Position numbers and translations under genes: made by a program. The notes below the pieces were generated by a model. It was not told the origin of the DNA. It ran no database searches and saw only the letters and a program-made list of their open reading frames with translations. From Oscillospiraceae bacterium (lineage in GTDB: Bacteria > Bacillota > Clostridia > Oscillospirales > Ruminococcaceae): a DNA stretch of 64,000 bases. The stretch lies in the NCBI GenBank assembly GCA_017461565.1, contig JAFTXQ010000013.1:1-64000 (forward strand), given 5' to 3'. Below, in pieces: positions 42,586-51,629 of this stretch. Within the stretch, counting starts at the first letter, position 1; each line of letters begins with the position of its first letter.

Positions 42586-43095
42586 ATGCCTAGTAAAAGC
42601 ATACTTGAACAGAAGCAGGCTTACGTTGCTGATCTGGCTGAAAAGCTGAAGGGTGCCGCTGGCGGTGTACTCGTTGATTACAAGGGTATCTCCGTAGAGG
42701 ACGACACCAAGCTCCGTAAGGAACTTCGTGAAGCAGGTGTTGACTACTTCGTAGTTAAGAACACACTTCTGAAGCGTGCAGCTGAGATCGCAGGTATCAA
42801 CGGACTTGAGCCCGCTCTTTCCGGCACAACAGCGATCGCACTTCACACAGAAGATATCATCGTTGCTCCCAAGCTTCTGAACAAGAAGGCTGAGGCTTCC
42901 GATGGCAAGTTCGCTATCAAGCTCGGCTTTGTTGACGGTCAGGTTATCTCTAAGGAAGAGGTTGAAAAGTACGCAAAGCTTCCTTCCAAGGAAACACTGC
43001 TGTCCCAGCTCGTGTTCATGCTGCAGTCTCCCATTCAGCGTGTTGCTATCGCTATCAACGAGATCGCAAAGAAGAACGAAGAGCAGTCCGCTTAA
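42586..43095 (+). CDS. rplJ: 50S ribosomal protein L10
   Basis: Stalk base protein that anchors L7/L12 dimers. 169 residues; ILEQKQAYVADLAEKLKGAAGGVLVDYKGIS and VDYFVVKNTLLKRAAE are typical, and the C-terminal helix (QLVFMLQSPIQRVAIAINEIAKK) carries L12 binding. ATG 42586 with AAAAAGGAGTG 8 nt upstream. Confidence 0.98.
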   Translation: MPSKSILEQKQAYVADLAEKLKGAAGGVLVDYKGISVEDDTKLRKELREAGVDYFVVKNTLLKRAAEIAGINGLEPALSGTTAIALHTEDIIVAPKLLNKKAEASDGKFAIKLGFVDGQVISKEEVEKYAKLPSKETLLSQLVFMLQSPIQRVAIAINEIAKKNEEQSA

Positions 43096-43196
43096 TCTTC
43101 GGACAAACACCCTTGCGGCATAGAGCGCAGGGAAAACTTACTACTGCGGCTTAACGCAGAATAACATTAACAAACATATTTAGGAGGAAATTTAAA

Positions 43197-43574
43197 ATGG
43201 CTTCTGAGAAGATTTTAGCTATGATTGAAGAAGTTAAGGCTCTGTCCGTACTGGAGCTTAACGAACTGGTAAAGGCTCTTGAGGAAGAGTTCGGCGTATC
43301 CGCAGCTGCTGTTGCAGCTGCTCCCGCTGCTGGCGCTGGTGCTGCTGCAGCTGCTGAGGAGAAGACTGAGTTTGACGTAATCCTCGCTTCCTTCGGTGAG
43401 AAGAAGATGGACGTTATCAAGGCTGTTAAGGATATCTGCGCACTTGGTCTTAAGGAGGCTAAGGAGCTGGTTGAGTCTGCTCCCAAGGCTCTCAAGGAAG
43501 GCGCTTCCAAGGCTGAGGCTGAGGAGCTCAAGGCTAAGCTCGAGGCAGTTGGCGCAACAATCGAGCTCAAGTAA
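43197..43574 (+). CDS. rplL: 50S ribosomal protein L7/L12
   Basis: Multi-copy stalk protein that recruits translation GTPases. 125 residues: N-terminal dimer helix region, Ala-rich hinge [20 protein letters not shown] and C-domain [28 protein letters not shown] upstream. 101 bp after rplJ with a small CTGCGG/AACGCAG stem in the gap. Confidence 0.98.
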   Translation: MASEKILAMIEEVKALSVLELNELVKALEEEFGVSAAAVAAAPAAGAGAAAAAEEKTEFDVILASFGEKKMDVIKAVKDICALGLKEAKELVESAPKALKEGASKAEAEELKAKLEAVGATIELK

Positions 43575-43590
43575 TTTTAATTACTGCTTT

Positions 43591-43623
43591 AAAACCCCGT
43601 ACTTCGGTACGGGGTTTTTGTTT
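43591..43623 (+). terminator. Terminator of rplJL
   Basis: Stem AAAACCCCGTAC / GTACGGGGTTTT with a TTCG tetraloop, followed by TTGTTTTG. Confidence 0.95.
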
Positions 43624-43624
43624 T

Positions 43625-43668
43625 GTATAAAAGGACGGGATGTGAAAACTCAATTTCCACATCCCGTC
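43625..43668 (-). terminator. Terminator of the ABC exporter operon
   Basis: Minus strand GACGGGATGTGGAAA / TTTCACATCCCGTC followed by CTTTTATAC, directly after the small gene at 43676. Confidence 0.9.
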
Positions 43669-43675
43669 AAATCAT

Positions 43676-43810
43676 TTATTGCCTGATATAGATCCCCTGC
43701 TCCTCGATGTAATCCTCAAGCTCCTGCTTCATGTCATCCACCCAGGTGTGCTCCCAGGTTTCAGGCTTGTCCTCGGTCTGTGCAGGGATATTCTTTTCCT
43801 TTTCGTCCAT
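43676..43810 (-). CDS. Small acidic protein (44 residues) at the end of the ABC operon
   Basis: A short gene: MDEKEKNIPAQTEDKPETW followed by EHTWVDDMKQELEDYIEEQG and IYIRQ. Two adjacent ATGs; the second (43810) is 6 nt behind AAGGAG. It is rich in Glu/Asp with one likely amphipathic helix. It starts 22 bp after the second ABC gene and precedes the operon terminator, so it is transcribed with the exporter. Good ribosome binding site and position support a real gene; function unknown. Confidence 0.7.
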   Translation of the reverse strand: MDEKEKNIPAQTEDKPETWEHTWVDDMKQELEDYIEEQGIYIRQ

Positions 43811-43831
43811 CATTTTCTCCTTGTCCGTCCG

Positions 43832-45577
43832 TCAGGCGTTTTCCTGACGGCTGTTTATCAGCTGCGAATAGAAGCCGCCCTTTGCCATAAGCTCTGTGTG
43901 ATTGCCCTGCTCCACAATGTGACCCGACTTCATGACAAGTATGCAGTCAGCCTCACGTATAGTGGAAAGGCGGTGCGCTACAACAAAGCTCGTCCTGCCC
44001 TTCATCATCCTGTCAAAAGCGCTCTGGATACGCATTTCGGTACGGGTATCGATACTCGATGTAGCCTCGTCCAGTATCAGCATGGGAGGCAGCGTAAGCA
44101 TTACCCTTGCGATACTCAGAAGCTGCTTCTGACCCTGCGAAAGATCGCCGCCGTCTGAGATCACCGTATCATATCCCTGAGGCAATCTTCTGATAAAGCT
44201 GTGAGCGTGCGCCGCCTTTGCCGCCTCGATGACATCCTCAAGCGGTGCATCGGGTCTGCCATAGGCAATGTTCTCACGTACTGTACCCTTGAACAGCCAT
44301 GTCTCCTGCAAAACTATACCGAAATTACTGCGCAGGCTGTTTCGTGTGAGCGACTTTATAGGGTGTCCGCTCACTTTTATCTCACCGCCGACTACGTCAT
44401 AAAAGCGCATAAGCAGATTTATGAGCGTTGTCTTTCCGCAGCCTGTGGGACCTACGATAGCGATGTGCTGTCCGCTCTCCACAAGCAGGTTGAGGTTTTC
44501 GATAAGCGGCTTTTCGGGAATATAAGAGAACGAAACGTCATGAAGCTCCACCTTTCCGTCACAGGAGGTGAGCACATAGTTGTCCGAGTCGTCCGACTCC
44601 GCCTTTTCGTCGATAAGCTCGAATATCCGTCCTGCCGAAGCGATAGCATTCTGAAGCTCCGTCACAACGCCCGATATCTCATTGAACGGCTTTGTGTACT
44701 GGTTTGCATACTGCAAAAAGCAGGACAATGCGCCGACAGTGAATGCTCCGCCCGAGGATACTACCCTAAGTGCGCCGAAAACTCCAACGCCCGCATACAC
44801 AAGCGAGTTCACAAATCTTGTACAGGGATTTGTAAGCGCAGAATAGAACTGTGCACGTCTGCCGCAGACATTAAGGCGCTCGTTTATATCGTCAAACTGC
44901 TCCTGGGCGCTGTCCTCATAGCCGAATGCCTTTACAAGCTTCTGACCGCCGATATGCTCGTCGATATAGCCTGTAAGCTCGCCTTTGAGCTGTGACTGCT
45001 CACGGAATTTGTTGAAGCACAGCTTTGATATCACAGCAGCAACCGCAAAGGATAACGGAGTTATCAGCACCACCACAAGCGTGATCTCTATATTCAGCGA
45101 AAGCATGAAGCACAGCGTACCGACTATCGTAACTATACCTGTAAAGAGCTGTTGAAAGCCCTGAAGAAGTCCGTCAGACACAGCGTCAACATCATTCACG
45201 ACACGACTGATGATGTCGCCGTGGGCATTCACGTCGATGTAAGACAGCGGTATCTTCTGCACCTGTGCGAATGCGTCGGTACGCAGCATCTTTACCGTCT
45301 TATGAGTGATAGCATTGGTGCAGAAATACATCAGCCACTGGAATATCATGACAAGCGGGATTATTACCGCAATCTGTATAAGGATAGGCGTCATCGCCAC
45401 AAAATCCGCACCGCTATCAGTGATACAGTCTACTGCATCGCCGATAAGCACCGTTGTATACAGCGACAGCAGCACGCTTGCCGCCGCACAGATAAGTGCG
45501 ATGACTACAAGCCACATCTGCGGCTTAACATATTTAAGGATACGCAGCAGCGCACCTTTTTTTGCTTTTTTCGCCAC
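43832..45577 (-). CDS. ABC exporter half-transporter, consensus-site subunit
   Basis: 581 residues: six-helix membrane domain (~15-310) and ABC ATPase domain (~335-575) with Walker A GPTGCGKTTLINLL, signature LSQGQKQLLSIARV, Walker B PPMLILDEATSSID (catalytic Glu present) and H-loop VVAHRLSTI. It pairs with the upstream gene as a heterodimer like LmrCD or TM287/288, and supplies the intact ATP site. GTG start with AAGGAGG. Four bases separate it from the upstream ABC gene. Substrate (drug, peptide or lipid) unknown. Confidence 0.93.
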   Translation of the reverse strand: MAKKAKKGALLRILKYVKPQMWLVVIALICAAASVLLSLYTTVLIGDAVDCITDSGADFVAMTPILIQIAVIIPLVMIFQWLMYFCTNAITHKTVKMLRTDAFAQVQKIPLSYIDVNAHGDIISRVVNDVDAVSDGLLQGFQQLFTGIVTIVGTLCFMLSLNIEITLVVVLITPLSFAVAAVISKLCFNKFREQSQLKGELTGYIDEHIGGQKLVKAFGYEDSAQEQFDDINERLNVCGRRAQFYSALTNPCTRFVNSLVYAGVGVFGALRVVSSGGAFTVGALSCFLQYANQYTKPFNEISGVVTELQNAIASAGRIFELIDEKAESDDSDNYVLTSCDGKVELHDVSFSYIPEKPLIENLNLLVESGQHIAIVGPTGCGKTTLINLLMRFYDVVGGEIKVSGHPIKSLTRNSLRSNFGIVLQETWLFKGTVRENIAYGRPDAPLEDVIEAAKAAHAHSFIRRLPQGYDTVISDGGDLSQGQKQLLSIARVMLTLPPMLILDEATSSIDTRTEMRIQSAFDRMMKGRTSFVVAHRLSTIREADCILVMKSGHIVEQGNHTELMAKGGFYSQLINSRQENA

Positions 45578-45580
45578 TGT

Positions 45581-47326
45581 TTACCCCTCCTTTTCCTGTT
45601 CAAGCAGCTCCTGCTCGGTATACTGTGTAAGACAGATCTCACGATACACCTCGCACTCCCTGAGAAGCTGCGCATGGGTGCCTATCCCCTCTACCATACC
45701 ATCGTCAAGCACGATTATCTTATCCGCATGGCGTATGCTGTTTGCACGCTGCGATACTATGACGCAGGTCATGGAAAGCTTCCTGAGTGCCTTTCTGAGC
45801 GCTGCGTCGGTAGCATAGTCAAGTGCGCTGGAGCTGTCGTCAAGTATAAGTATCTCAGGCGATTGTGCGATCGCACGGGCTATTGCAAGCCTCTGCTTCT
45901 GACCACCCGAGAAGTTCTTGCCTCCCTGAAGGATACGTGCATCAAGTCCGTCCTCAAGGTTATCGGTGAACTCCTTTGCCTGTGCGGTCTCAAGTGCGGC
46001 ATATATCCGCTCGTCAGTGATATCTGCCCTGCCCATAGTCATGTTCTCACGTATAGTGCCGCTGAGAAGCTCGGTCTTCTGCGGTACTATGCCGATGATA
46101 CGGCGAAGCTCCTTATCGGGGAAGCTCTTCACATCTGCGCCGTTTATCAGTACACTGCCCTGTGTGGCGTCATAGAAACGTGCAAGCAGATTGACAAGCG
46201 TGGATTTACCTGAGCCTGTGCCGCCAATTATTCCAAGTACCTCGCCCTTGCCGAGCGAGAATGTCACATTTTCGAGTGACTTTTCAGCATCCTCGCCGTC
46301 AAGATAGGAGAAGCTTACATCCCTGAACTCCACCGCAGGAGCATTTTCATCAGTTTCGGGAATGGAGTCGGCACCCACAACGCTCGGTTTAGTATCGAAC
46401 ACCTCGTTGATACGCTGCGAGGAAGCCGCTGCCTTTGTGAAGATAGTCACCAGATTTGCAACCACCACAAGTGCAAGAGATATCTGCGTCATGTAGTTTA
46501 CAAGGGCTATGACCTGTCCCTGTGTAAGTCCGTCAACAGAGACCATGCTTCCGCCAAAGTATACGATAAGGAGATATGCCACGTTCACCACAACAAAGAT
46601 AGCAGGATTTAAAAGTGCGTTTATCCTGCCTGCCTTAAGAGCAAACTTGCGGTACTCCTCAGCTGTCTCCTCAAAGCGCTGCTTTTCGTACTCCTGCCGT
46701 GAAAAGGCACGTACCACCCTCACGCCCGAAAGGTTCTCACGGGTTATGCGTGAGATGCCGTCAAGGCTCTTCTGCTGACGCTTGAAGAGCTTTACGGTTA
46801 TCACCATGATGGGATACATTATCGCAACAATGGCTATCATACAGCCGAAGAATATCAGCGAAAGCTTAAGGTCGATGGTCATAGCCATCACGGTTGCGCC
46901 GATAACAAGGAACGGTGCTCTGATAACAAGTCGTATCAGCATCGCAACGGCGGTCTGCACCTGATTTACATCGTTTGCGATACGTGTGACCAGCGCAGGG
47001 GTACCAAGCCTGTCTATCTCCCTGTATGAGAGTGTATTGATGTGCGCATAAAGGTCACGGCGCAGCAGTGTTCCCACTCCCTGCGAAGCAACGGAAGCCA
47101 GATACTGGCACACCAGTGTGAACGAAAGTCCGCACACGGCAAAGATGATGAGTTTTAATCCACCCTGCCAGATGATATTTTCATCGCCCGTGGCTATGCC
47201 GTTATCGATTATATCCGCCATAACAAGCGGTACGATAAGCTCAAATATCGCCTCGATAAGCTTGCACGCAGGTCCGAGGGAAACGTGCAGCTTAAAGTGC
47301 TTAAGATATCTTGCAAGTCTAAGCAA
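45581..47326 (-). CDS. ABC exporter half-transporter, degenerate-site subunit
   Basis: 581 residues, same layout. Walker A GGTGSGKSTLVNLL and signature FSGGQKQRLAIARA are intact, but Walker B reads EILILDDSSSALD (Asp for the catalytic Glu) and the switch His is Gln (VIVSQRANSI). These two changes mark the degenerate site of a heterodimeric exporter. TTG 47326 is chosen: it is 8 nt behind GGAGG, whereas the in-frame TTG at 47341 overlaps that site. Probably cotranscribed with sbcC, 51 bp upstream. Confidence 0.93.
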   Translation of the reverse strand: MLRLARYLKHFKLHVSLGPACKLIEAIFELIVPLVMADIIDNGIATGDENIIWQGGLKLIIFAVCGLSFTLVCQYLASVASQGVGTLLRRDLYAHINTLSYREIDRLGTPALVTRIANDVNQVQTAVAMLIRLVIRAPFLVIGATVMAMTIDLKLSLIFFGCMIAIVAIMYPIMVITVKLFKRQQKSLDGISRITRENLSGVRVVRAFSRQEYEKQRFEETAEEYRKFALKAGRINALLNPAIFVVVNVAYLLIVYFGGSMVSVDGLTQGQVIALVNYMTQISLALVVVANLVTIFTKAAASSQRINEVFDTKPSVVGADSIPETDENAPAVEFRDVSFSYLDGEDAEKSLENVTFSLGKGEVLGIIGGTGSGKSTLVNLLARFYDATQGSVLINGADVKSFPDKELRRIIGIVPQKTELLSGTIRENMTMGRADITDERIYAALETAQAKEFTDNLEDGLDARILQGGKNFSGGQKQRLAIARAIAQSPEILILDDSSSALDYATDAALRKALRKLSMTCVIVSQRANSIRHADKIIVLDDGMVEGIGTHAQLLRECEVYREICLTQYTEQELLEQEKEG

Positions 47327-47377
47327 AATAAAGTCCTCCAAAAGTTTGTTAATTCAGTAAGAATGATCTGATTCCGC

Positions 47378-50300
47378 TCATAAAATTCCGATACTGCTTC
47401 CCTGTCTTCCTTTGCTGATATATATCCTGCGGTCGGGGAATCGGTTCTGTATCTCCTTTACATGGGATACTATTCCAACCATTCTGTTCTGCGATGAGAT
47501 CTTGTTTATCACCTCCAGCGCAAGCTCAAAGGTGTTCTCGTCAAGCGCACTGAAGCCCTCATCAATGAACAGCACATCCGAACGGCGTGCGCCGCCCTGC
47601 TCCAGTGCAAAATCCGAAAGTCCTATCGCCAGCGCAAAGGACGCAAGGAACCTCTCACCGCCTGATAGCGTGGAAACATCACGGACTCCGTTTGCACCTG
47701 CGTTATTGTCGATGATGTTTATATCAAGTCCCGCTGTGGAGCGGCCGTTATCGTTGAGGATACGCCTGTCAAAGCGATATCTGCCATCGCTCATGACATA
47801 CAGCCTGTCGTTGGCTCTGTCCAATACACGGTCGAAAAGCTGACCCTGGATATAGCGCTCCAGGCTTATCTTTTCAGCTCCCTGTCCCGATACCGCACGG
47901 TATAGCTTTGCCATATCCGCTGCGAGCTTCGCCTTATCTGCACTGTCAGCAATAAGCTTGCCCAGCCGCAAAAGCTTATCCGAGATACGCCTGCACTCTG
48001 CAAGCGCCGTGCTCTCCTGAGTGCGATACACACTGCGCTCCTTGTCCAGCGCTTCGCTCTGCTCATGAAGCATTGCGGTATCCTTTTTTTGCGCACCCTC
48101 AGGCAGCTTGTCCGAGAGTGCCGAAAGCGTAGCCTCCGCTGCCGCAAGTGAAGCGTCATAGCTGCTTATCTCATCCGAAATTGCTTCTCTATGCTCCCTG
48201 TCCGAAAAGCTTGCACGAAGCTCCGCTTCATCTTCAAATCCATGCTGTGACATCGACTTTTCAAAAGCAGCCGCAGCCGCTTCAAGCTCCCGCTCCGTTT
48301 TGGAAAGCCTTGTCATCATCGAAATCTTTTCAGCCTGTGCCGCCGCAAGGACCTTTTCGGCACGAGCAAGCCCTAGCTCCGCCGCTTCAATACTGCGCAG
48401 CATCTCACTGCGCTCCTTCGAAAGCGAGCTTATCTCATTTTCCGTATCCGAAAGCGTTCTTCCTCCGAGCGAAGCCTTCTTCTCCTGTGCCACCGCAAGC
48501 CTTGCCGAATAGTCAGTATTGAGTCTCACAATCAGCTGCGAAAGCTTGTCGTTTTCTTCCGAAAGCTGCTTTTGTTTGTGTGCAGCCTCTTCAGCTTTTT
48601 GTGTAAGCGCTGTCACAGACTCACAGGCGCTCTTCACACGGGAAAGCTCCTCTGCTGCCTCTGACAAAAGCCGCTGCTTTTCAGCCTTCAGCTCAGTCAA
48701 ACGGCTTCGCACGCCGGTATCAGGTAGTTTTTCACTTAACAGTGTCGAATATTTATCCTCTGCCCTGCTCAGCGCCGCCTGATATGCTGCCTCTGCTCCT
48801 GCAAGCTGCTTATCTGCCGTCGAAAGCTGCTTCTGCTTTTTTCTCCACAGCTTTTCAGCCGCTTCAAGCGCCTTCTGGTCGGGGGCGTTTTCCGGGAACT
48901 CGGCAGGTGCGGGATGGTGTTGTGAACCGCACACAGGACACGCCTGCCCCTCACAGAGCTTTTGCGCAAGCACCGCTGCCGCATTAAGATGATACAGCGC
49001 CGCCGTGCTGTGATACTCACGCTCTGCAATGTCACATTCTGCAACAGCACTGTGCTGAGCTTCGCAAGCCGCTTCAAGCAAGGTCTTCGCCTTCTCCAGC
49101 TCTGTTACTGAGGCTTCAAGGCTGTCAACCTCGTCTGACGACCGCTGCGCCGAAAGCTGCCGCTCCTGCGCCGCCGAAAGCTGCGCCGCTGTCCGTTGTG
49201 CATCTGAAAGCTGCTGTGAAATCACGTCCGAAAGCGCCTTGTTCTTCTCCATATCAGCATTACAGCTCTGCTGCCGCTTTCTGGCTTTTTCTATCTCCGG
49301 GATCAGCTTGTCTGCTTCATTGTGTGCCGCCTGTGCCTGCTCAAACTTCGGTATCATAGATTCAAGTATGGCGAGCTTGCGGGATATTTCCTCCGCACCT
49401 GGCTTAAGGGAGTCACACTGCTGCTTTTCCAGCAGTGCGGAGCCTCTTTCCGCCTCTGCCTCAACAAGGTCTGTTTCTGCCGCCTCAAGTGAAGCGCAGG
49501 CCTCCGTCACAGCAGAAGAAAGCTCCGTCCTGCGGTCGTACAACGGACGCACCTCTGCTGCACGGCGCTGCCTTTCAAGCAGCGCTCTTTTCCTGTCTAC
49601 CACATCTTTTTGCAGTGCGAGAGTCTCAAGCTGCTTAGCTGCCCTTTCACGGTCGTCTATATCTCTGTTAAGGCTCTCCGCCTCCGCTGTCTCTGCGGCA
49701 AGGCGTGATATAGCTGTATCAAGCTCCTTTATTTTCAGTGCGGCAGCCTCTGCCTGTGAAGAAATCTGCTGCCTTTTCTGCCCAAGTGCGGCAAGCACGC
49801 TGTCAGCAAGCTCAATAGAACGCTGCTCCTCGGGAAGCTCCTCACCGTCAAGCTCTTTTTCAAAGTCACGCTTAAGCTCGCTCAGCTGCGCTGCACAAAG
49901 GTCGTTCCTCTGCTTCAGGAGCGCTGTAAAGCGCTCGTATTTTTCGGTGGAAAAAAGCTTTCTCAGCGTGACCTCACGCTCGCTTGATTTAAGGCGAAGA
50001 AACTTGTCAAATTCGCCCTGTGCAAGCATAGAAACACGACAGAACGACTCATAGTCAAAGCCTGTCACCTCTGTTATCTTGGCCGCTATCTCACGGTCAT
50101 TCTCCCAGTATCCACCCTTGTCGTCCGACAGCCTGTGGTCGGACTTCTTCTTGTTTTCGGTCGCACGGTAAACGGTGTAGGTGCTTGCCCCGGCGGTGAA
50201 CACAAGCTCTGCATAGCTTTTCGCATCAGGAGCGGCGTGCTGGCTCCTGAGGGTCTTTTTCCCCCTCACCGAGCCGCTGGTCTCCCCGAAAAGCGCAAAG

Positions 50301-50443
50301 GTGATACCATCGAATATCGTTGTCTTGCCTGCACCCGTGTCTCCCGTGATAAGGAACACCTTGCCCATGTAAGGGGTAAAATCAACTGTTTCAACGCCTG
50401 CATACGGTCCGAAAGCCGAAAGCGTCAGCCTTTCAACTACCAT
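47378..50443 (-). CDS. sbcC: Exonuclease subunit SbcC (Rad50-like)
   Basis: SMC-like ATPase that with SbcD opens and cuts hairpins and blocked DNA ends. 1021 residues: Walker A ITGDTGAGKTTIFDGI (~33-48), long coiled coils, zinc hook GQACPVCGSQ (Cys ~501 and 504, near the midpoint), signature LSGGERFLASFALAIGL and Walker B DVLFIDEGFSALDE. ATG 50443 follows GGGGG by 6 nt; a longer frame upstream has no site. It overlaps sbcD by 11 bp. Confidence 0.96.
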   Translation of the reverse strand: MVVERLTLSAFGPYAGVETVDFTPYMGKVFLITGDTGAGKTTIFDGITFALFGETSGSVRGKKTLRSQHAAPDAKSYAELVFTAGASTYTVYRATENKKKSDHRLSDDKGGYWENDREIAAKITEVTGFDYESFCRVSMLAQGEFDKFLRLKSSEREVTLRKLFSTEKYERFTALLKQRNDLCAAQLSELKRDFEKELDGEELPEEQRSIELADSVLAALGQKRQQISSQAEAAALKIKELDTAISRLAAETAEAESLNRDIDDRERAAKQLETLALQKDVVDRKRALLERQRRAAEVRPLYDRRTELSSAVTEACASLEAAETDLVEAEAERGSALLEKQQCDSLKPGAEEISRKLAILESMIPKFEQAQAAHNEADKLIPEIEKARKRQQSCNADMEKNKALSDVISQQLSDAQRTAAQLSAAQERQLSAQRSSDEVDSLEASVTELEKAKTLLEAACEAQHSAVAECDIAEREYHSTAALYHLNAAAVLAQKLCEGQACPVCGSQHHPAPAEFPENAPDQKALEAAEKLWRKKQKQLSTADKQLAGAEAAYQAALSRAEDKYSTLLSEKLPDTGVRSRLTELKAEKQRLLSEAAEELSRVKSACESVTALTQKAEEAAHKQKQLSEENDKLSQLIVRLNTDYSARLAVAQEKKASLGGRTLSDTENEISSLSKERSEMLRSIEAAELGLARAEKVLAAAQAEKISMMTRLSKTERELEAAAAAFEKSMSQHGFEDEAELRASFSDREHREAISDEISSYDASLAAAEATLSALSDKLPEGAQKKDTAMLHEQSEALDKERSVYRTQESTALAECRRISDKLLRLGKLIADSADKAKLAADMAKLYRAVSGQGAEKISLERYIQGQLFDRVLDRANDRLYVMSDGRYRFDRRILNDNGRSTAGLDINIIDNNAGANGVRDVSTLSGGERFLASFALAIGLSDFALEQGGARRSDVLFIDEGFSALDENTFELALEVINKISSQNRMVGIVSHVKEIQNRFPDRRIYISKGRQGSSIGIL

Positions 50444-51548
50444 GGCTATCCCCCTTTTCCGATTCGCCAAACAGCTCCCGTGCCTTTTCAAGAAGCTTCT
50501 CGTCTATATCCTCGCCCATCGCAAGGCGATAAAAGCCGCTGAAAAGCTCTCCGAACTCCATCTCGGAATACTCACGCTCCTGCGTCCGCTGCACCGCCTG
50601 CCGCTCATAGCTTATTTTCACACAATAGGGGAATTTTGTCTGCAAAAGGCGTGCCGCATCACTTTCGGCGTTTCCTCCCATCACCGTGATGAACATATAG
50701 TCCTCACAAGCAGCGTATCTGTCTGACATCAGCGCCTCAAAGCTATCCTCCGCAATGCTCACCTTGCGCAGTGGCTGTATAGGATGATTGGTCACCTCTA
50801 TATCACCATTGCTGTCGATATCTATGATGTCGATATATTTCTGCGGACTTTTTGCCTCCTTCGAGGAAAAGCACAGCGGTGAGCCACAGTAGCGCACCCT
50901 CGGTCCGCCGATATTCTTCGGCGTGTGAAAATGACCCAGCGCAGTATAAGCGAACCTGTCAAACACATGATAGTCCGCTGTTTCAATGCTGCCTATCGCA
51001 TCTGACACCGAACCTGCCACTGCCTGATGTGCTACCAGAATGCAGGGTCTGCCCTCTCTCGGAAGCTCCGCACGGTCGAATATCACCTGAAGCGCATTGT
51101 CGATGCTGTCTGGCACGTCGTCGGGAAAGCAGCGTGCAGCTGCCTCCGCCGAGACATACGGCAGCAGTGCGATATCGATATCCCCGAAAGGTATAACGCT
51201 GATGGTGTGCTCCGCCGAAATAGGCTCTGACAGATACACTCCGCTGTTCCTGAACAGCTCCCTTCCATAGCTTATGCGCTGAGCGCTGTCATGATTGCCG
51301 CTGATGGCAAAAACGGGGAGCGAAAGCTCCGCAGCACGGGACAGGAACTCGTCAAACAACGATATACACTCCGCCGACGGAGACGACTTATCATAAACAT
51401 CCCCTGCGATAATAAGCCCATCGGGTCTGAACTGCTCGTAAGCGCTTCCAAGCACCTGTCCGAATAACACATAGCGCATATCCTCACTGAGGTCCATACC
51501 GCCCAGCTGCTTTCCGAGGTGCAGGTCACTTATATGAAAAAATCTCAT
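50433..51548 (-). CDS. sbcD: Exonuclease subunit SbcD (Mre11-like)
   Basis: Mn-dependent nuclease subunit, 371 residues. Phosphoesterase motifs in order: ISDLHLGKQLGG, IAGDVYDKSSPS, ISGNHDSAQR, VAHQAV and LGHFHTPKNI. The C-terminal capping region follows. The Shine-Dalgarno is weak (AAAGAGTGAAATAA). First gene of an apparent sbcD-sbcC-ABC-ABC-small-ORF unit. Confidence 0.96.
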   Translation of the reverse strand: MRFFHISDLHLGKQLGGMDLSEDMRYVLFGQVLGSAYEQFRPDGLIIAGDVYDKSSPSAECISLFDEFLSRAAELSLPVFAISGNHDSAQRISYGRELFRNSGVYLSEPISAEHTISVIPFGDIDIALLPYVSAEAAARCFPDDVPDSIDNALQVIFDRAELPREGRPCILVAHQAVAGSVSDAIGSIETADYHVFDRFAYTALGHFHTPKNIGGPRVRYCGSPLCFSSKEAKSPQKYIDIIDIDSNGDIEVTNHPIQPLRKVSIAEDSFEALMSDRYAACEDYMFITVMGGNAESDAARLLQTKFPYCVKISYERQAVQRTQEREYSEMEFGELFSGFYRLAMGEDIDEKLLEKARELFGESEKGDSHGS

Positions 51549-51585
51549 TTATTTCACTCTTTTTAAAGTATTTATACATACCGAA

Positions 51586-51612
51586 ATCCTGCGGTGCACC
51601 CGCAGGATCCTG
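51586..51612 (-). terminator. Hairpin after the second GH5 gene
   Basis: Stem ATCCTGCGG / CCGCAGGAT; the minus-strand tail TTTCGGTATG is T-poor, so termination is likely but weak. Confidence 0.55.
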
Positions 51613-51629
51613 GTATAGTCTGTAAATTA

